DNA of 64,000 nucleotides from DATAGF01 sp963819845 (GCA_963819845.1 CAWFXQ010000002.1:62001-126000), one strand, 5' to 3'. Shown: positions 27,303 through 37,099, counted from the first letter of the stretch. Numbers and translations are program-made. The notes: a model not told the origin generated them from the letters alone.

Positions 27303-29413
27303 GTGGACCGCCTCACCCGACGTCCGGCCGCCCTTCTCCGGCCACGCCGGGACGCTCACCACGGTCCTCGGCGGCGCGTCGCCCCTGACCCGCTTCTTCA
27401 AGTGGCCGGACGCAGTCGTCCAGTCGGCCGACCGCTCCCACTTCGACAGCACGGCGGGCGGCTTCGCGACCACCGAGCAGGTGACGGCCGAGTGGGACCG
27501 CCTGCGCCGGTCGGTCGGCGCCCTGGCGCTCGAGGCGCGCGACCGGAACGACCCGGTCCAGCTTCTGAGCGTGCTCGGCATCAGCCTGCACCAGGTGCAG
27601 GACTTCTACACCCACTCGAACTGGCTCGAGCCCGGCGGCGTGCCCGGCGGGGTCGGCCCGGACTGGGCGGGCAAGGGGTTCGGGGCGACCCCGACGTGGT
27701 TCGACCTGCCGGCCGCCGTGCACCGCCGAGCGGGTCAGCGTGGGGGGAGCAGCGGGATCAACCGCGACCACGGCTCGTGGAAGGCCGACGGCAACTCCAG
27801 CCTCACCCGGTTCAACGCCAAGGACTGGCCCGGCAGGCCGCTCTACACCGAGGCCCACGTGGCCGCGTACTTCGCGACGCGCCAGTGGGTGCGCGCGCTC
27901 CGCGCGCACGTGGCCGACGAGACGGTCTGGGGCGTGCGATGCGGCTGGCCTCCGGCCCCACGGGGCTCGCGAGGGACCAGAGGGGCGCCCTGAACATCTC
28001 GGTCGCGTCCGGGCACTGGCAGGGCCAGGGGGAGCCGTGCGACCCGCGCAAGCTCCCGGAGTTCAACTGCGGGGAGCGCAACGGCCCGGGCGGCAGCCTG
28101 CTCGACCTGCGCGACGCGATCATCGACTACTTCTCCCCGCAGGGGTCGTACACCGCCCTGCGGCGGCGTTCGAGGCCAACATCGTCCGGGTGCAGGGCGA
28201 CGTGCAGGCGCCGGTGTTCGCGGTCGCCTCCAGCCGCGACCAGCAGGCCTCCATGCGGTTCGTGCGGCTGGAGGTCACGAGCATGGCGGAGGTGTCCAAC
28301 CTGGACATCCCGGGCGACGCGGACATGTTCGCCCGCGCCGGGATCGGCCCCCAGCGCTACGTCTCGGCCGTCATCAACAGCCGCGACTCGTTCAGCTTCC
28401 GCCGGCCGCACGCGCCGTTCACGTGGTTGCGCTCGGTGCTCCGCACGGCCGACTTCCCGACGCCGGTCACCTCGATCCTGGTGCGGATCCGGACCGGCGA
28501 CGTGCGCTTCGCGGGGACCGACGACGACGTCCACCTGCGCGTCGGCGGCCGGCGCTTCTCGCTCGACAAGCGGATCTACGACGACTTCGAGCGGGGCGAC
28601 GACGACCTCTACAGCGTCCCCCTCGACGGGGCCCTCGAGGACGGCTTCGACGCCGGCGACATCCGCGTCCTGCAGATCGAGAAGTCCCGCGACGGCATCG
28701 CGGGCGGATGGCGCCTGGGCGGCGCGAGCGTGTTCGTCAACGGGCAGCGCGTCGCCCACGCGCCCCGGATCAACCGGTGGCTCGAGGACGACCACCGCAC
28801 CCATCGGCTGCCCCTTGCGCCGCTGCCCGCGCGGGGCGCGGCGCTGCCGGTCTACCTGGCGCTCTGGGAGCTCGACGCGCCGCTGCGGGGCGGCAACGAC
28901 CACACCGACCTCCACCCGTGGGACCGCCGGAAGGACATCGGGATCGCGTACGCGCCCGGCTCCGGGACGGTCGCGGGCGGCGAGCGCGGCGGCTCCCGCT
29001 TCGCGGGGCGCGTCGGCGACGGCGAGACCGCCAAGCTGACCTGGCGCCTCAGCACGGTGGACCCGGCCCTGCCGACGGTCGACTTCCCGCCGCCCGCGAC
29101 GACGCCGACGGCGCCCCAGCCCATGCTGCCGCCCCCGCCGATGCCCGCCGACCTCCGGATCACCGCGTTCGACCTCAACTCGGTCACGGTCGTCAACGAG
29201 GGCACCGGGCCTGCCGGCCCGTTCATCGTCTCGATCAACTTCGCCGGCAACAAGGCCGTGCCCGGCCTCGCCGCCGGGGCGTCCGTCACGATCCCCGCGC
29301 CCCAGACCTGCTCCGACGGCCAGGTCTACACCGCGACCGCCGACTCGGCCTCCCAGGTCCCCGAGTCGGACGAGACCGACAACGTGCTCCAGCTCGGGCC
29401 CGTCTTCTGTTGA
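27303..29413 (+). CDS. Het-C-like / PLAT / CARDB multidomain protein, broken by frameshifts
   Basis: Three frames must be joined: frame 1 to about 27929, frame 3 to about 28165, frame 2 to the stop. Adding a G at the GGGG 27929-27932 and one at 28163-28167 makes one protein. Order: Het-C/zinc-phospholipase-like helical domain (SVLGISLHQVQDFYTHSNWL), a linker with Cys residues, a PLAT/LH2-like beta-sandwich (SILVRIRTGDVRFAGTDDD), a Pro-rich linker and a CARDB domain (VPESDETDNV). No signal peptide is visible and the 5' end is unclear; the GTG at 27303 needs one more shift. Membrane or lipid binding is inferred. Confidence 0.6.
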
Positions 29414-29506
29414 CGCTCCACGAGGGAGTGGGCCGTGGACGCCCGGCGGATCGAGCCGGATGCCCCGGACTGTGGCGGTCGGCCGCCGCATGAGAGGGTG
29501 AGATCC

Positions 29507-29749
29507 ATGGCACTGCTCATGAGGCAGATGCGCCAGGAGGCGATCGACGCGGGGACCCGGGCGCTGCTGAGCAAGCACGCGCGAGAACGCCAGCGGGGAC
29601 GTTGGGCGTCGCAGGGCGGCACGTCCCCGCCGCCGCCACAGGACCCCACCGGGACGGCCGAGCTCCGCGGCCTCGCCAGGCTGAGGGACGCGGGCGTCAT
29701 CACCGACCAGGAGTTCACGGCCGGCAAGCGTCGCGTCCTCGGCATCTGA
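29507..29749 (+). CDS. SHOCT-domain protein
   Basis: 80 residues. C-terminal ELRGLARLRDAGVITDQEF is a SHOCT (short C-terminal) domain, a helix-turn-helix oligomerisation module. The N-terminal part is basic and helical, followed by a Pro-rich linker. The ATG with a GAGAGGGTGAG stretch upstream is preferred over an earlier GTG. Confidence 0.7.
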   Translation: MALLMRQMRQEAIDAGTRALLSKHARERQRGRWASQGGTSPPPPQDPTGTAELRGLARLRDAGVITDQEFTAGKRRVLGI

Positions 29750-29771
29750 CCACGGGCCGTGTGACGCGCGA

Positions 29772-30167
29772 TCACGGTGCGGCTGACGTGTTCAGGGTCA
29801 CGGCGGCGCGAACGAGGGTCTTCAACGCCTCCTCGTCGATCTTCTCGCCCTCGTGGAAGTCGATGGCACGCCGTGTGTTCCCGTCAAGACTCGAGTTGAA
29901 CAGGCCCGAAGGATCCTCCAGAGCCGCCCCCTTGGCGAAGGTCATCTTCACGACGTTCTTGTACGTCTCGCCTGTGCAGATCATTCCGCCGTGCGACCAC
30001 ACCGGAACCCCTCTCCACTTCCACTCCTCGACGACCTCGGGATCGGCTTCCTTGACCAGGGCACGGAGCCGGCTGAGCATCTCGCCCCGCCAGTCGCCGA
30101 GCTCCTCGATTCTCGCGTCGATCATCTGAGACGGAGACGTGCTCTTCTGCGACCCGCTCTTCGTCAT
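29772..30167 (-). CDS. DUF1801 (YdhG-like) protein
   Basis: 131 residues with the DUF1801 pattern: IDARIEELGDWRGEMLSRLR, EVVEEWKWRGVPVWSHGGM, YKNVVKMTFAKGA. Family members are small soluble proteins related to frataxin-like folds. Lower GC than most of the window. Function unknown; sits alone. Confidence 0.82.
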   Translation of the reverse strand: MTKSGSQKSTSPSQMIDARIEELGDWRGEMLSRLRALVKEADPEVVEEWKWRGVPVWSHGGMICTGETYKNVVKMTFAKGAALEDPSGLFNSSLDGNTRRAIDFHEGEKIDEEALKTLVRAAVTLNTSAAP

Positions 30168-30257
30168 GCCCGTTTCTCTTCTCTGGTCCCGAGGCCGTGA
30201 TGGACGGGGGTCACCGCCACCGTGCCGATTCTACCGAGAGCCCCGGCGGCCACCTGG

Positions 30258-31211
30258 CTACCCGAAGGTGAACGCGTACGCCTCGGCGCCGGGCTCGAGG
30301 AAGGTGATCTGCACCGTCCGCTGGCGGACCGGCTCGCGCTGGCGCACCAGCTGGTAGAGGCGGCCGTTTTCGAGCAGGCCGTTGCCGTCCTGGTTGACGT
30401 CGGCGCCGTGCGAGGGGCCCGGGGCCTGGCCGTCAAGGAGCAGGCGGAAGGGGATCGGCGCCGGCGCTTGGGACGACAGCACCAGGTGCGCGTCGCGCGC
30501 CTGGAACTGGCACGCGATGCCCCCGCCGGCCCGCTCGAGCACGGCGCGCTCGCGCCCGATCGTCCACTCGCCGACGAGTGCCCAGTGGTTGAGGCGCAGG
30601 CGCTCGGGCAGCGCATAGGCGCGGCGCTCGTCGTCGGTGGCGCCGTGAGGTGAGCCGAAGCGCTCGCCGCGCGTGTGGCCGAGGTAGGTCTCTGGGCTGC
30701 GCAGGTGGTCCCAGTCGGCCTCGGCCTCCACGCCGTGCCCTTCGACGGAGACGAGCTCGCGCTCGACGCCGAGCAGTCGCTGGATGACGCGCTCCGATTG
30801 CTCGTAGCGTCCTTCGCCGAAGTGGTCGTCGCGGATGACGCCGTCGGCGTCGACGAAGTAGAGCGCCGGCCAGTAGTGGTTGTCGAAGGCGCTCCAGATC
30901 TCGTAGTCGTTGTCGACCGCGACCGGGTAGTCGATCGCTCGCTCCGTGATCGCCTGGCGCACGCCGTCGATCTCGTGCTCGAACGAGAACTCCGGCGTGT
31001 GGACGCCGATGACGACCAAGCCGTCGTCCCGATAGGCCTGCGACCAGGCGCGGACGTACGGCTCCTGACGCAGCCAGTTGATGCACGTCCACGTCCAGAA
31101 GTTCACGAGGACGACGCGGCCCCGCAGCTCGGCGGAGGTCAGCGGCTCGGAGTTGAGCCACGCTGACGCCCCGCCGAACGGGGGCATGTGCAGATGCCCG
31201 AACGCGGACAT
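30258..31211 (-). CDS. Thioredoxin-like redoxin (DipZ C-terminal type)
   Basis: 317 residues. N-terminal redoxin fold with LVNFWTWTCINWLRQEPYVR; only one Cys is present in the active-site position, as in DipZ C-terminal domains. The second half is a beta-sandwich like the DipZ carbohydrate-binding-like module. The transmembrane CcdA-like half of DipZ is absent, so this is a soluble stand-alone version. Its ATG immediately follows the TAG of the epoxide hydrolase gene, suggesting co-transcription. Confidence 0.85.
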   Translation of the reverse strand: MSAFGHLHMPPFGGASAWLNSEPLTSAELRGRVVLVNFWTWTCINWLRQEPYVRAWSQAYRDDGLVVIGVHTPEFSFEHEIDGVRQAITERAIDYPVAVDNDYEIWSAFDNHYWPALYFVDADGVIRDDHFGEGRYEQSERVIQRLLGVERELVSVEGHGVEAEADWDHLRSPETYLGHTRGERFGSPHGATDDERRAYALPERLRLNHWALVGEWTIGRERAVLERAGGGIACQFQARDAHLVLSSQAPAPIPFRLLLDGQAPGPSHGADVNQDGNGLLENGRLYQLVRQREPVRQRTVQITFLEPGAEAYAFTFG

Positions 31212-32404
31212 CTAGCGAAGCGACCGGAAGGCCGCGCGGACCTCGGAGCTGAAGAGCTCCGGCTCCTCCCACGCGGCGAAGTGGCCGCCCCTGTCGACCT
31301 CGTTGAAGTAGGCGAGGTTGGGGTAGGAGTTCTCGACCCAGCTGCGCGGGGTCCGCCAGATCTCGCCGGGGAAGCTGGTGAAGCCGACCGGGAGCGAGAC
31401 GTCCGGAGGAGCCTGGCCGGACGCGAGTGCTTGAGCCAGGGCTCGTCCGTCCTCCCAGTACGACCGGGCGGCCGAGGCGCCGGTGCCCGTCAGCCAGTAC
31501 ACCGTGATGTTGTCGACGATGCTGTCCCGGGTGAGATTGCCCGCGGGCTCGCCGTCGACGAACGCGCGGGCGATCTTGTAGTAGCTGTCCGTGTCGTGGT
31601 CGAGCAGCCAGGCGGCCAGGGCGACGGGTGAATCCAGCAGGGCGTAGCCGATCGTCTGCGGCCGCGTGGCCATCTCCAGGAAGTAGCCGAAGCCGTCCTC
31701 CCTGAATGTGGCGAGCTGGGCCGCCGCCGCGCGTTCCTGCTCGGATTCCGCCGGCTGGGGCGCCGGCCAGCACCGTCACGAGCAGGTTCATGTGGATGCC
31801 GAGCAGCCCCTCGGGCGCCTGGCGTCCCATCACGTCGGTGACGAGGGCGCCCACGTCGCCGCCCTGGGCGACATAGCGGGTGTAGCCGAGGCGGTGCATC
31901 AGCTCCGCCCAGGCCTGCGCGACGCGGCCGGCGTTCCAGCCGAGGTCGGCGGGCTCGCCGGAGAAGCCGTAGCCGGGCAGGGACGGCAGCACGAGGTGGA
32001 ACGCGTCCTCCGCCTGCCCACCGTGCGCGGTCGGGTCGGTCAGCGGGCCGACGGTCTCGAGCAGCTCGATGACCGAGCCGGGCCAACCGTGGGTCATGAT
32101 CAGCGGCAACGCGTTCTCGTGCCGCGACCTGACGTGGATGAAGTGGATGTCCACCCCGTCGATCTCGGTCGTGAACTGCGGCAGCGCGTTCAGCCTCGCC
32201 TCCACGCGCCCGAAGTCGTACTCGTTCGCCCAGTAGTCCGCGAGCGCCCGGATCGTCGCGAGCTGGACGCCCTGCGAGCGATCGGCGACGAGCTCCTTGC
32301 TGGGCAGGCGCACGGCGGCGACGCGCCTGCGCAGCTCGTCGAGGTCGGCCTCGGGGATCTGAACCGTGAACGGCCGGATCGCGGATGCCGCGACGGTGGC
32401 GCAT
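31212..32404 (-). CDS. Epoxide hydrolase (EHN-type alpha/beta hydrolase), two frameshifts
   Basis: After correction 396 residues. EHN-type N-terminal domain (PFTVQIPEADLDELRRRV), oxyanion motif HGWPGS, nucleophile region VAQGGDVGALV, and a C-terminal catalytic His in GGHFAAWEEPE. The ideal start (AGGAGG, 6 nt, ATG at 32404) is one base out of step with the protein: an extra base directly after the ATG is needed. A second extra base near 31749-31755 separates N and C halves. Both are probably sequence errors. Would hydrolyse epoxides; substrate unknown. Confidence 0.8.
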
Positions 32405-32506
32405 GGTGGTCCTCCTTCGTAGAGATTGTGGTGATGACGAGCCTGGAGCGCTCGACCGTCCGTCGCGCCTGTGGAAGTCCCTGGTCTGAGCGCCCCCCTG
32501 GCTCTC

Positions 32507-32677
32507 CTAGCGGAGCGACCCGAAGGCGGTCCGGAGCTCCGAGGTGAACAGCTCCGGCTGCTCCCAGGCGGCGAAGTGCCCGCCCTTGTCCAGCCGGTTG
32601 AAGCGGATGAGCTTGGGATACGCGCGCTCGACCCAGCTCCGCGGCGGCGCATCGATGTCGTCCGGGAACACGCTCAC
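32507..32677 (-). pseudogene. C-terminal remnant of a second epoxide hydrolase
   Basis: 57 codons ending RSWVERAYPKLIRFNRLDKG-GHFAAWEQPELFTSELR... are nearly identical in pattern to the last 55 residues of the intact epoxide hydrolase gene just downstream (RSWVENSYPNLAYFNEVDRG). No N-terminal part precedes it. It looks like the end of a deleted tandem copy. Confidence 0.7.
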
Positions 32678-32825
32678 GTGCGACTCATCATGATCGGGCC
32701 GTGAGGCAGGAGGGGCGGGTCCACGATCGTGATGGCGCAGGCCTACCGAAGCACGCAGTTGACGACCGATGGACGTTGAGGGCGACTCGTGGGCGACGGG
32801 GTGGATCCGGGCGCGGCGGCCCCAC

Positions 32826-33209
32826 TCAATCCATCCCCTCGAAGCGACGGCCTTTGCCCGTGTAGCTGCGCCGCGCCGCGCCGGCCCCCTTGACTTGCTC
32901 GTACAGCCGCCGAACCTCTGGGGCCGTGATGCCCGCGCGGTAGGCGATCCGCTCCCAGCGCAGCTTGGGGTGGTCGCGATCGAGAAGACGAGTGGGCGCG
33001 AGACGGCCGTCGCGGGCCGCCACGATCTCCTGTGGCGTCCGCTCGAGGTGCACGTGTGGGTACACCTGCGGCTCCCATTCCCAGAGGAGGCCCTCGACCC
33101 TTCCTGGGCTGATGTGGAAACGGCTCGCCACGTCCTGACGCGCGAGTCGCTCTTCGTGGTAGGCGCGCACCACGCCTTCCGCGGTGCGGGCATCGACTCT
33201 CGTGGTCAC
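32826..33209 (-). CDS. Putative DNA-binding protein
   Basis: About 127 residues. VVRAYHEERLARQDVASRFH and ITAPEVRRLYEQVKGAG resemble helix-turn-helix units of resolvase/transposase-like proteins, with a basic end SYTGKGRRFEG. GTG at 33209 with GAAGG about 9 nt upstream is preferred; GTG at 33239 is possible. Lies in a lower-GC accessory patch with remnants on both sides. Function not known. Confidence 0.55.
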   Translation of the reverse strand: MTTRVDARTAEGVVRAYHEERLARQDVASRFHISPGRVEGLLWEWEPQVYPHVHLERTPQEIVAARDGRLAPTRLLDRDHPKLRWERIAYRAGITAPEVRRLYEQVKGAGAARRSYTGKGRRFEGMD

Positions 33210-33294
33210 GGTCGAGGGCCTTCGAGGTGACCGAGGCACTCACCACCCAGCACGATCGCTGCCTCCGATTCGACGCGAGGGCGCGATTGGCACC

Positions 33295-33426
33295 CTACTC
33301 GCACGCGATCCCATCGCCATCCCGGTCGTCGCTGTCAGGCGCGACGAGTGGAGGATGGGCGATCGTCTCGAACTCGAACTGGAGGCAGGCGACTGTTCGG
33401 TCGTGGCCGCAGTAGCGGCCGACCTC
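33295..33426 (-). pseudogene. Excalibur-type calcium-binding remnant
   Basis: A 43-codon open stretch without start codon, reading ...GRYCGHDRTVACLQFEFET... and ending DSDDRDGDGIACE plus TAG. The ending is the signature of the Excalibur extracellular Ca-binding domain, normally at the C-terminus of secreted proteins. An in-frame TAG precedes it directly. The rest of 33240-33666 shows no convincing coding sequence. Confidence 0.55.
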
Positions 33427-33666
33427 CTAATCGCCGGCCGCGCCGACCGGCGAATTAGGGCGGTGACGATCCCGCCGCGAACCACGACGACGACGGCCGG
33501 CCATGATTGTGCGCTGTCGCAGTCCCCGATACGGGTGGTCTCGCAGGGCGAAGGAGCCACACGCGGCCGATGCCGAGCCACCGTTGGTCAACACACCCGG
33601 GTAGGCCGCCAGCGTCCGGGCGCCAGTAGGCCAGACTGGCCACTGCCCCAAGAAGGAGGAGCGCTC

Positions 33667-35103
33667 GTGCGGGGGGGCGCACTCAGATCGACGCGCGAGG
33701 CCGTGACCCGTGCGTTAAAGCACGGACATATCTCGTCCCACGGCTCAAGTCTCGCCGCGCCGCAGCCGAGGGGACAGCGACCCAGCCCACGGGCTCCGCC
33801 CAACGGAGGCAGGCACATCGGCTCCTTGCAGACCACGACGACGACCTCCCGCCACCGGCTGATCGGGTGGAGGTTCCGCGCTTCGAGCGCCACCGGCAGC
33901 GAGCTGAGGCTGGGTGCCGGCGACCACGTCGCCGCCGGAGTGCTGGCCGAACAGACGCGTCGCGCGGCAAGGAACATGCTCGAGCTGAGGATGAGCCGCG
34001 TGATGGAGTTCTTCGACGTCCGCTGGCTCAACCGCGAGACCCGCGATCGGATGACTCGGGCACTTCGGACCGCTGGGCTCGCGGTCGAGCCGGCGCTCGC
34101 CCATGCCCGCCGATGGGAGATGCTCACCCTACGGCTCGTCCCCGAGCAGACGGCCGGAGTCGCCGGCGGCCCCGGAGCGACGAGTCCGACGACCATCGCC
34201 CTGAGCGTCCCTGATCTCATCGACGTCGTGCTGCCCTCGGTCGCACAGATCTCTGTAGCTCATGGCCAGGGCTCGGCTTTCGTCGTCGCAGCGCCGTCGA
34301 AATCGCAGACGACCGTGCTGGTGACCAATGCGCACGTGGTCGGCGATCCCGAGGCGGCATGCACGGTGGGCTTTCAGGACGGCACCCAGCACGAGGCCCG
34401 GGTGCGCGCCATCGATCCGCCGACCGATCTGGCTGTCCTGGAGATCGACGTCGGCTGCCCCGCTCTCGGCCTGCGGCCGCTTCGCCTGGTGCGCGTGGGA
34501 GAGCCCGTGATCGCTGTCGGGAGCCCGCACGGCTGGGAGGCGACCGTGACGACCGGCATCGTGAGCGCGCTCGACCGCACGATGCCCTCATGGGGGCGCG
34601 TGCCGATCGACAACATGATCCAGACCGACGCCCCGATCAACCCCGGCAATTCCGGCGGCCCCTTGATCGGCCACGATGGTCTGGTCGTCGGGGTGAACAC
34701 CATTGGCACGCGGGGCCAGGGGATCGGCTTCGCCGTGCCGGCCGAGACGGTGCGGATGATCCTGGACGAGCTCTACGCGAGCCCGGACGGCACAATCCGG
34801 CGCGCGAGCATCGGCGCCCGCACGCGCCGGGTCAGCTTCGATGCCGGCGCGCGCAAGCGCTTCGGCCGGACCGGGGGCGCCCAGGTCACCGAGACCCCGG
34901 CCCTCGGCACGCCCGCCGCGAACGCCGGCATTCGGAAGGGGGACGTGGTCACCGCCTTCGATGGCCACGTGGTCGATGAGCCTGGCGATCTCTTTCGCCT
35001 TCTCGACAGAGGCGCGATCGGACGCCCGTGCCGGCTCGGTTTCGTCCGCGGAAGGAAGCGGCTCGAGGTCGATGTGGTGCCCCGCAGACGGCGGTCATCG
35101 TGA
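33667..35103 (+). CDS. HtrA/DegP-like trypsin-fold serine protease with PDZ domain
   Basis: Up to 478 residues. The protease domain (from about residue 195) has His in VLVTNAHVV, Asp in DPPTDLAVLEI and Ser in NPGNSGGPLIG, then a PDZ domain (AANAGIRKGDVVTAFDGHVV). Upstream is a helical segment with FFDVRWLNRETRDRMTRALR, not recognised. The GTG at 33667 has a strong AAGGAGGAG site, but the first 60 codons use unusual codons, so the true start may be nearer 33976. No clear membrane anchor. The next gene overlaps by 4 nt. Confidence 0.82.
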   Translation: MRGGALRSTREAVTRALKHGHISSHGSSLAAPQPRGQRPSPRAPPNGGRHIGSLQTTTTTSRHRLIGWRFRASSATGSELRLGAGDHVAAGVLAEQTRRAARNMLELRMSRVMEFFDVRWLNRETRDRMTRALRTAGLAVEPALAHARRWEMLTLRLVPEQTAGVAGGPGATSPTTIALSVPDLIDVVLPSVAQISVAHGQGSAFVVAAPSKSQTTVLVTNAHVVGDPEAACTVGFQDGTQHEARVRAIDPPTDLAVLEIDVGCPALGLRPLRLVRVGEPVIAVGSPHGWEATVTTGIVSALDRTMPSWGRVPIDNMIQTDAPINPGNSGGPLIGHDGLVVGVNTIGTRGQGIGFAVPAETVRMILDELYASPDGTIRRASIGARTRRVSFDAGARKRFGRTGGAQVTETPALGTPAANAGIRKGDVVTAFDGHVVDEPGDLFRLLDRGAIGRPCRLGFVRGRKRLEVDVVPRRRRSS

Positions 35104-35621
35104 CGGAGGCGCTCGATCAGTTGAAGGATCTCCTCGAGGCGGCGGGCTTGGACGCGAAGACGGGTGATGGAGAGGTCCTCGTGAGCCAGGGGAGCGGGGT
35201 GGTGGCGATTTCCGTGGGCGCCGCCCTGGGTCAGCCGCTGACGCTGATTCGAGCCACGGTGCTCGACCGACTCAATGTGCGGCGCGCCCATGAGCGCGGG
35301 GTGCTTCTTCACCTGAACGCGCTGAACCGCGATGGTCCGATCGGCAGCCTCTGGCTCGACGAACAGGCCAGAACAATCGCGCTCGAGCACCGGATCCTCG
35401 GCGTGCCGGATGTACGCGCTCTCGTCCTGGCGATCGCCTGTATCGCCCACCTCGCCGACGATCTGGACGACGGCCTCAGAGCCGCGCTCGACAGCGGTCG
35501 CCGGGGCGACCGACGCCGGCGCTGGCGTTGGCCGAGCTGGGAGCTCCCGAGACCGAGCACGCCGGCTCCTGACCGCCACCGGTCCCCGCGCCCCCCGGGG
35601 GACGACATCCTCGACGTGTAG
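35100..35621 (+). CDS. YbjN / T3SS-chaperone-like protein
   Basis: 173 residues. TLIRATVLDRLNVRRAHERG, LLHLNALNRDGPIGSLWLD and a helical ALVLAIACIAHLADDLDDGL follow the alpha-beta-alpha pattern of YbjN/CesT-like domains. The last 50 residues are Arg/Pro-rich and disordered. GTG overlaps the protease stop (GTGA), so the two products are made together and may act together. Assignment rests on pattern only. Confidence 0.65.
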   Translation: MTEALDQLKDLLEAAGLDAKTGDGEVLVSQGSGVVAISVGAALGQPLTLIRATVLDRLNVRRAHERGVLLHLNALNRDGPIGSLWLDEQARTIALEHRILGVPDVRALVLAIACIAHLADDLDDGLRAALDSGRRGDRRRRWRWPSWELPRPSTPAPDRHRSPRPPGDDILDV

Positions 35622-35788
35622 GGCGCTTGCGGCGCCGAGCTTGCCGCCGTCAAGAAACGCTGAAGCGGCGAGCGTGGTCGTCCTGGACGTTCGCGCAATG
35701 TCCCGCAACGTCCCCAGACATCCTCCGCTCCCTCGGCGGGCGGGTGCCGAACGGGCCGAGACACTGCTGGTAATGAGGCTTCTGGCGA

Positions 35789-35861
35789 TGGGCGCTACTG
35801 GGCTCGAACCAGTGACCCCCAGCTTGTCGAGCTGGTGCTCTCCCAACTGAGCTAAGCGCCC
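35789..35861 (-). tRNA. tRNA-Val (anticodon GAC)
   Basis: A 73-nt cloverleaf: acceptor GGGCGCT/AGCGCCC with discriminator A, D arm GCTC-AGTTGGGA-GAGC, anticodon arm CCAGC-TCGACAA-GCTGG, T arm ACTGG-TTCGAGC-CCAGT. Anticodon GAC reads GUC (valine). Position 33, nearly always U, is C here. No CCA is encoded. The 5' end overlaps the stop of the threonine dehydratase gene. Confidence 0.93.
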
Positions 35862-37099
35862 CGCGAGTCGCCGAGTGTACCAAGCGGCCTCTCGGCCCCG
35901 GCCTCGGCTGCCGGGCCGGCCGCCTCGAGGGTGAAGCCGGCCGCCCGCACGGCGTCGAGCAGCCGCCGCGCGTGATCGGCGCCGCGCGTCTCGAGCACCA
36001 GTCCGATGCCCGTCTGGCGCACCCCGAGCGCCACGCCCTCGCGCACGTGCTCGACCTCGATCACGTTGCCCCCCTCGCCGGCGATCGCGCTGAGCAGCCC
36101 GGCGAGGCCGCCCGGCAGGTCGGGCACGCGCACGAACACCCTCAGCCGCCGGCCGGCGAGCGTCTCGTTCCGGCGGGTCAGCTCGGCGAGGAGCCCGGCG
36201 TTGACGTTGCCGCCCGAGAGGATGATCGCGGTGGTCCCGGCGGCCGGAGGGGCGAGCCTGCCCGTCAGCAGGGCGGCGACCCCGACGGCGCCGGCGCCCT
36301 CGGTGACGAGCTTGGCGCGCTCGAGGAGGAGCACCATCGCCGCGGCCACCGCATCGTCGTTGACCAGCACGATCTCGTCGACGTGGCGCCGGATCAGAGG
36401 GAGCGTGAGCCGGCCCGGGACCGCCACGGCGATGCCGTCGGCGATCGTGGGGGCCGCGCTCGCGGGCACGGGCTCCCCCGCCGCGAGCGACGCCGGCATC
36501 GCGGCGCACGCCTCGGCCTGCACACCGACGATCCGCGCGCCCGGGCACGCGTCTCGGATCGCCGCCGCCGCCCCGGCGCAGAGGCCCCCTCCCCCGACCG
36601 GCAGCACGACCTGCGCGAGGTCGGGCACCTGCTCGCACAGCTCTGCGCCGAGGGTCGCCTGCCCGGCGATCACGTCCGCGTCGTCAAAGGGCGACAGGAA
36701 CGCCATCCCGGGCGCGGCGCCGCGGGCCCGGGCGGCCTCGACGCACTCGTCGACCCCGGCGCCTCCGATGTGCACCGTCGCGCCGAAGGCCTCGACGGCG
36801 GCGACCTTGGAGAGCGCCGCCCGCGCCGGCATGTGCACCTCGCAGGCCAGTCCCCGCGCGCGCGCCGCGTAGGCGACCGACTGGGCGTGGTTGCCGGCCG
36901 ATCCCACCACCAGGGTGTGGACGCCCGCGGGCAGCCGCGCGATCGCGCTGAGCGCCCCGCGCAGCTTGAACGACCCGGTGCGCTGGAGGTTCTCGGCCTT
37001 CAGCACCACGGGGCCGCCGAGAACCTCGGACAGTGATCGCGAGCTCAGCACCGGCGTCTGGACGACGAGGTCGGCGCCCGCGGCGCGGGCCTCCGCCAC
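35852..37099 (-). CDS. ilvA: Threonine dehydratase (threonine ammonia-lyase)
   Basis: 415 residues from the GTG used here. Fold-type II PLP enzyme: LQRTGSFKLRGALSAI has the PLP lysine, GSAGNHAQSVAYAAR binds substrate, PVGGGGLCAG holds the phosphate, and a C-terminal ACT domain senses an effector. Makes 2-oxobutanoate for isoleucine or degrades threonine. A better start is the ATG at 37136 giving MGIDPVPLSRER, which needs removal of one G from the GGGG after the ATG. The stop TAG lies inside the tRNA-Val acceptor stem. Confidence 0.92.
   Translation of the reverse strand: MAEARAAGADLVVQTPVLSSRSLSEVLGGPVVLKAENLQRTGSFKLRGALSAIARLPAGVHTLVVGSAGNHAQSVAYAARARGLACEVHMPARAALSKVAAVEAFGATVHIGGAGVDECVEAARARGAAPGMAFLSPFDDADVIAGQATLGAELCEQVPDLAQVVLPVGGGGLCAGAAAAIRDACPGARIVGVQAEACAAMPASLAAGEPVPASAAPTIADGIAVAVPGRLTLPLIRRHVDEIVLVNDDAVAAAMVLLLERAKLVTEGAGAVGVAALLTGRLAPPAAGTTAIILSGGNVNAGLLAELTRRNETLAGRRLRVFVRVPDLPGGLAGLLSAIAGEGGNVIEVEHVREGVALGVRQTGIGLVLETRGADHARRLLDAVRAAGFTLEAAGPAAEAGAERPLGTLGDSRGA

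Noticed and set aside
33240..33581. 113-codon minus-strand frame with a long Ser/Arg-rich product
   Set aside because: Unusual composition with poor codon use; the Excalibur match lies in a different frame.
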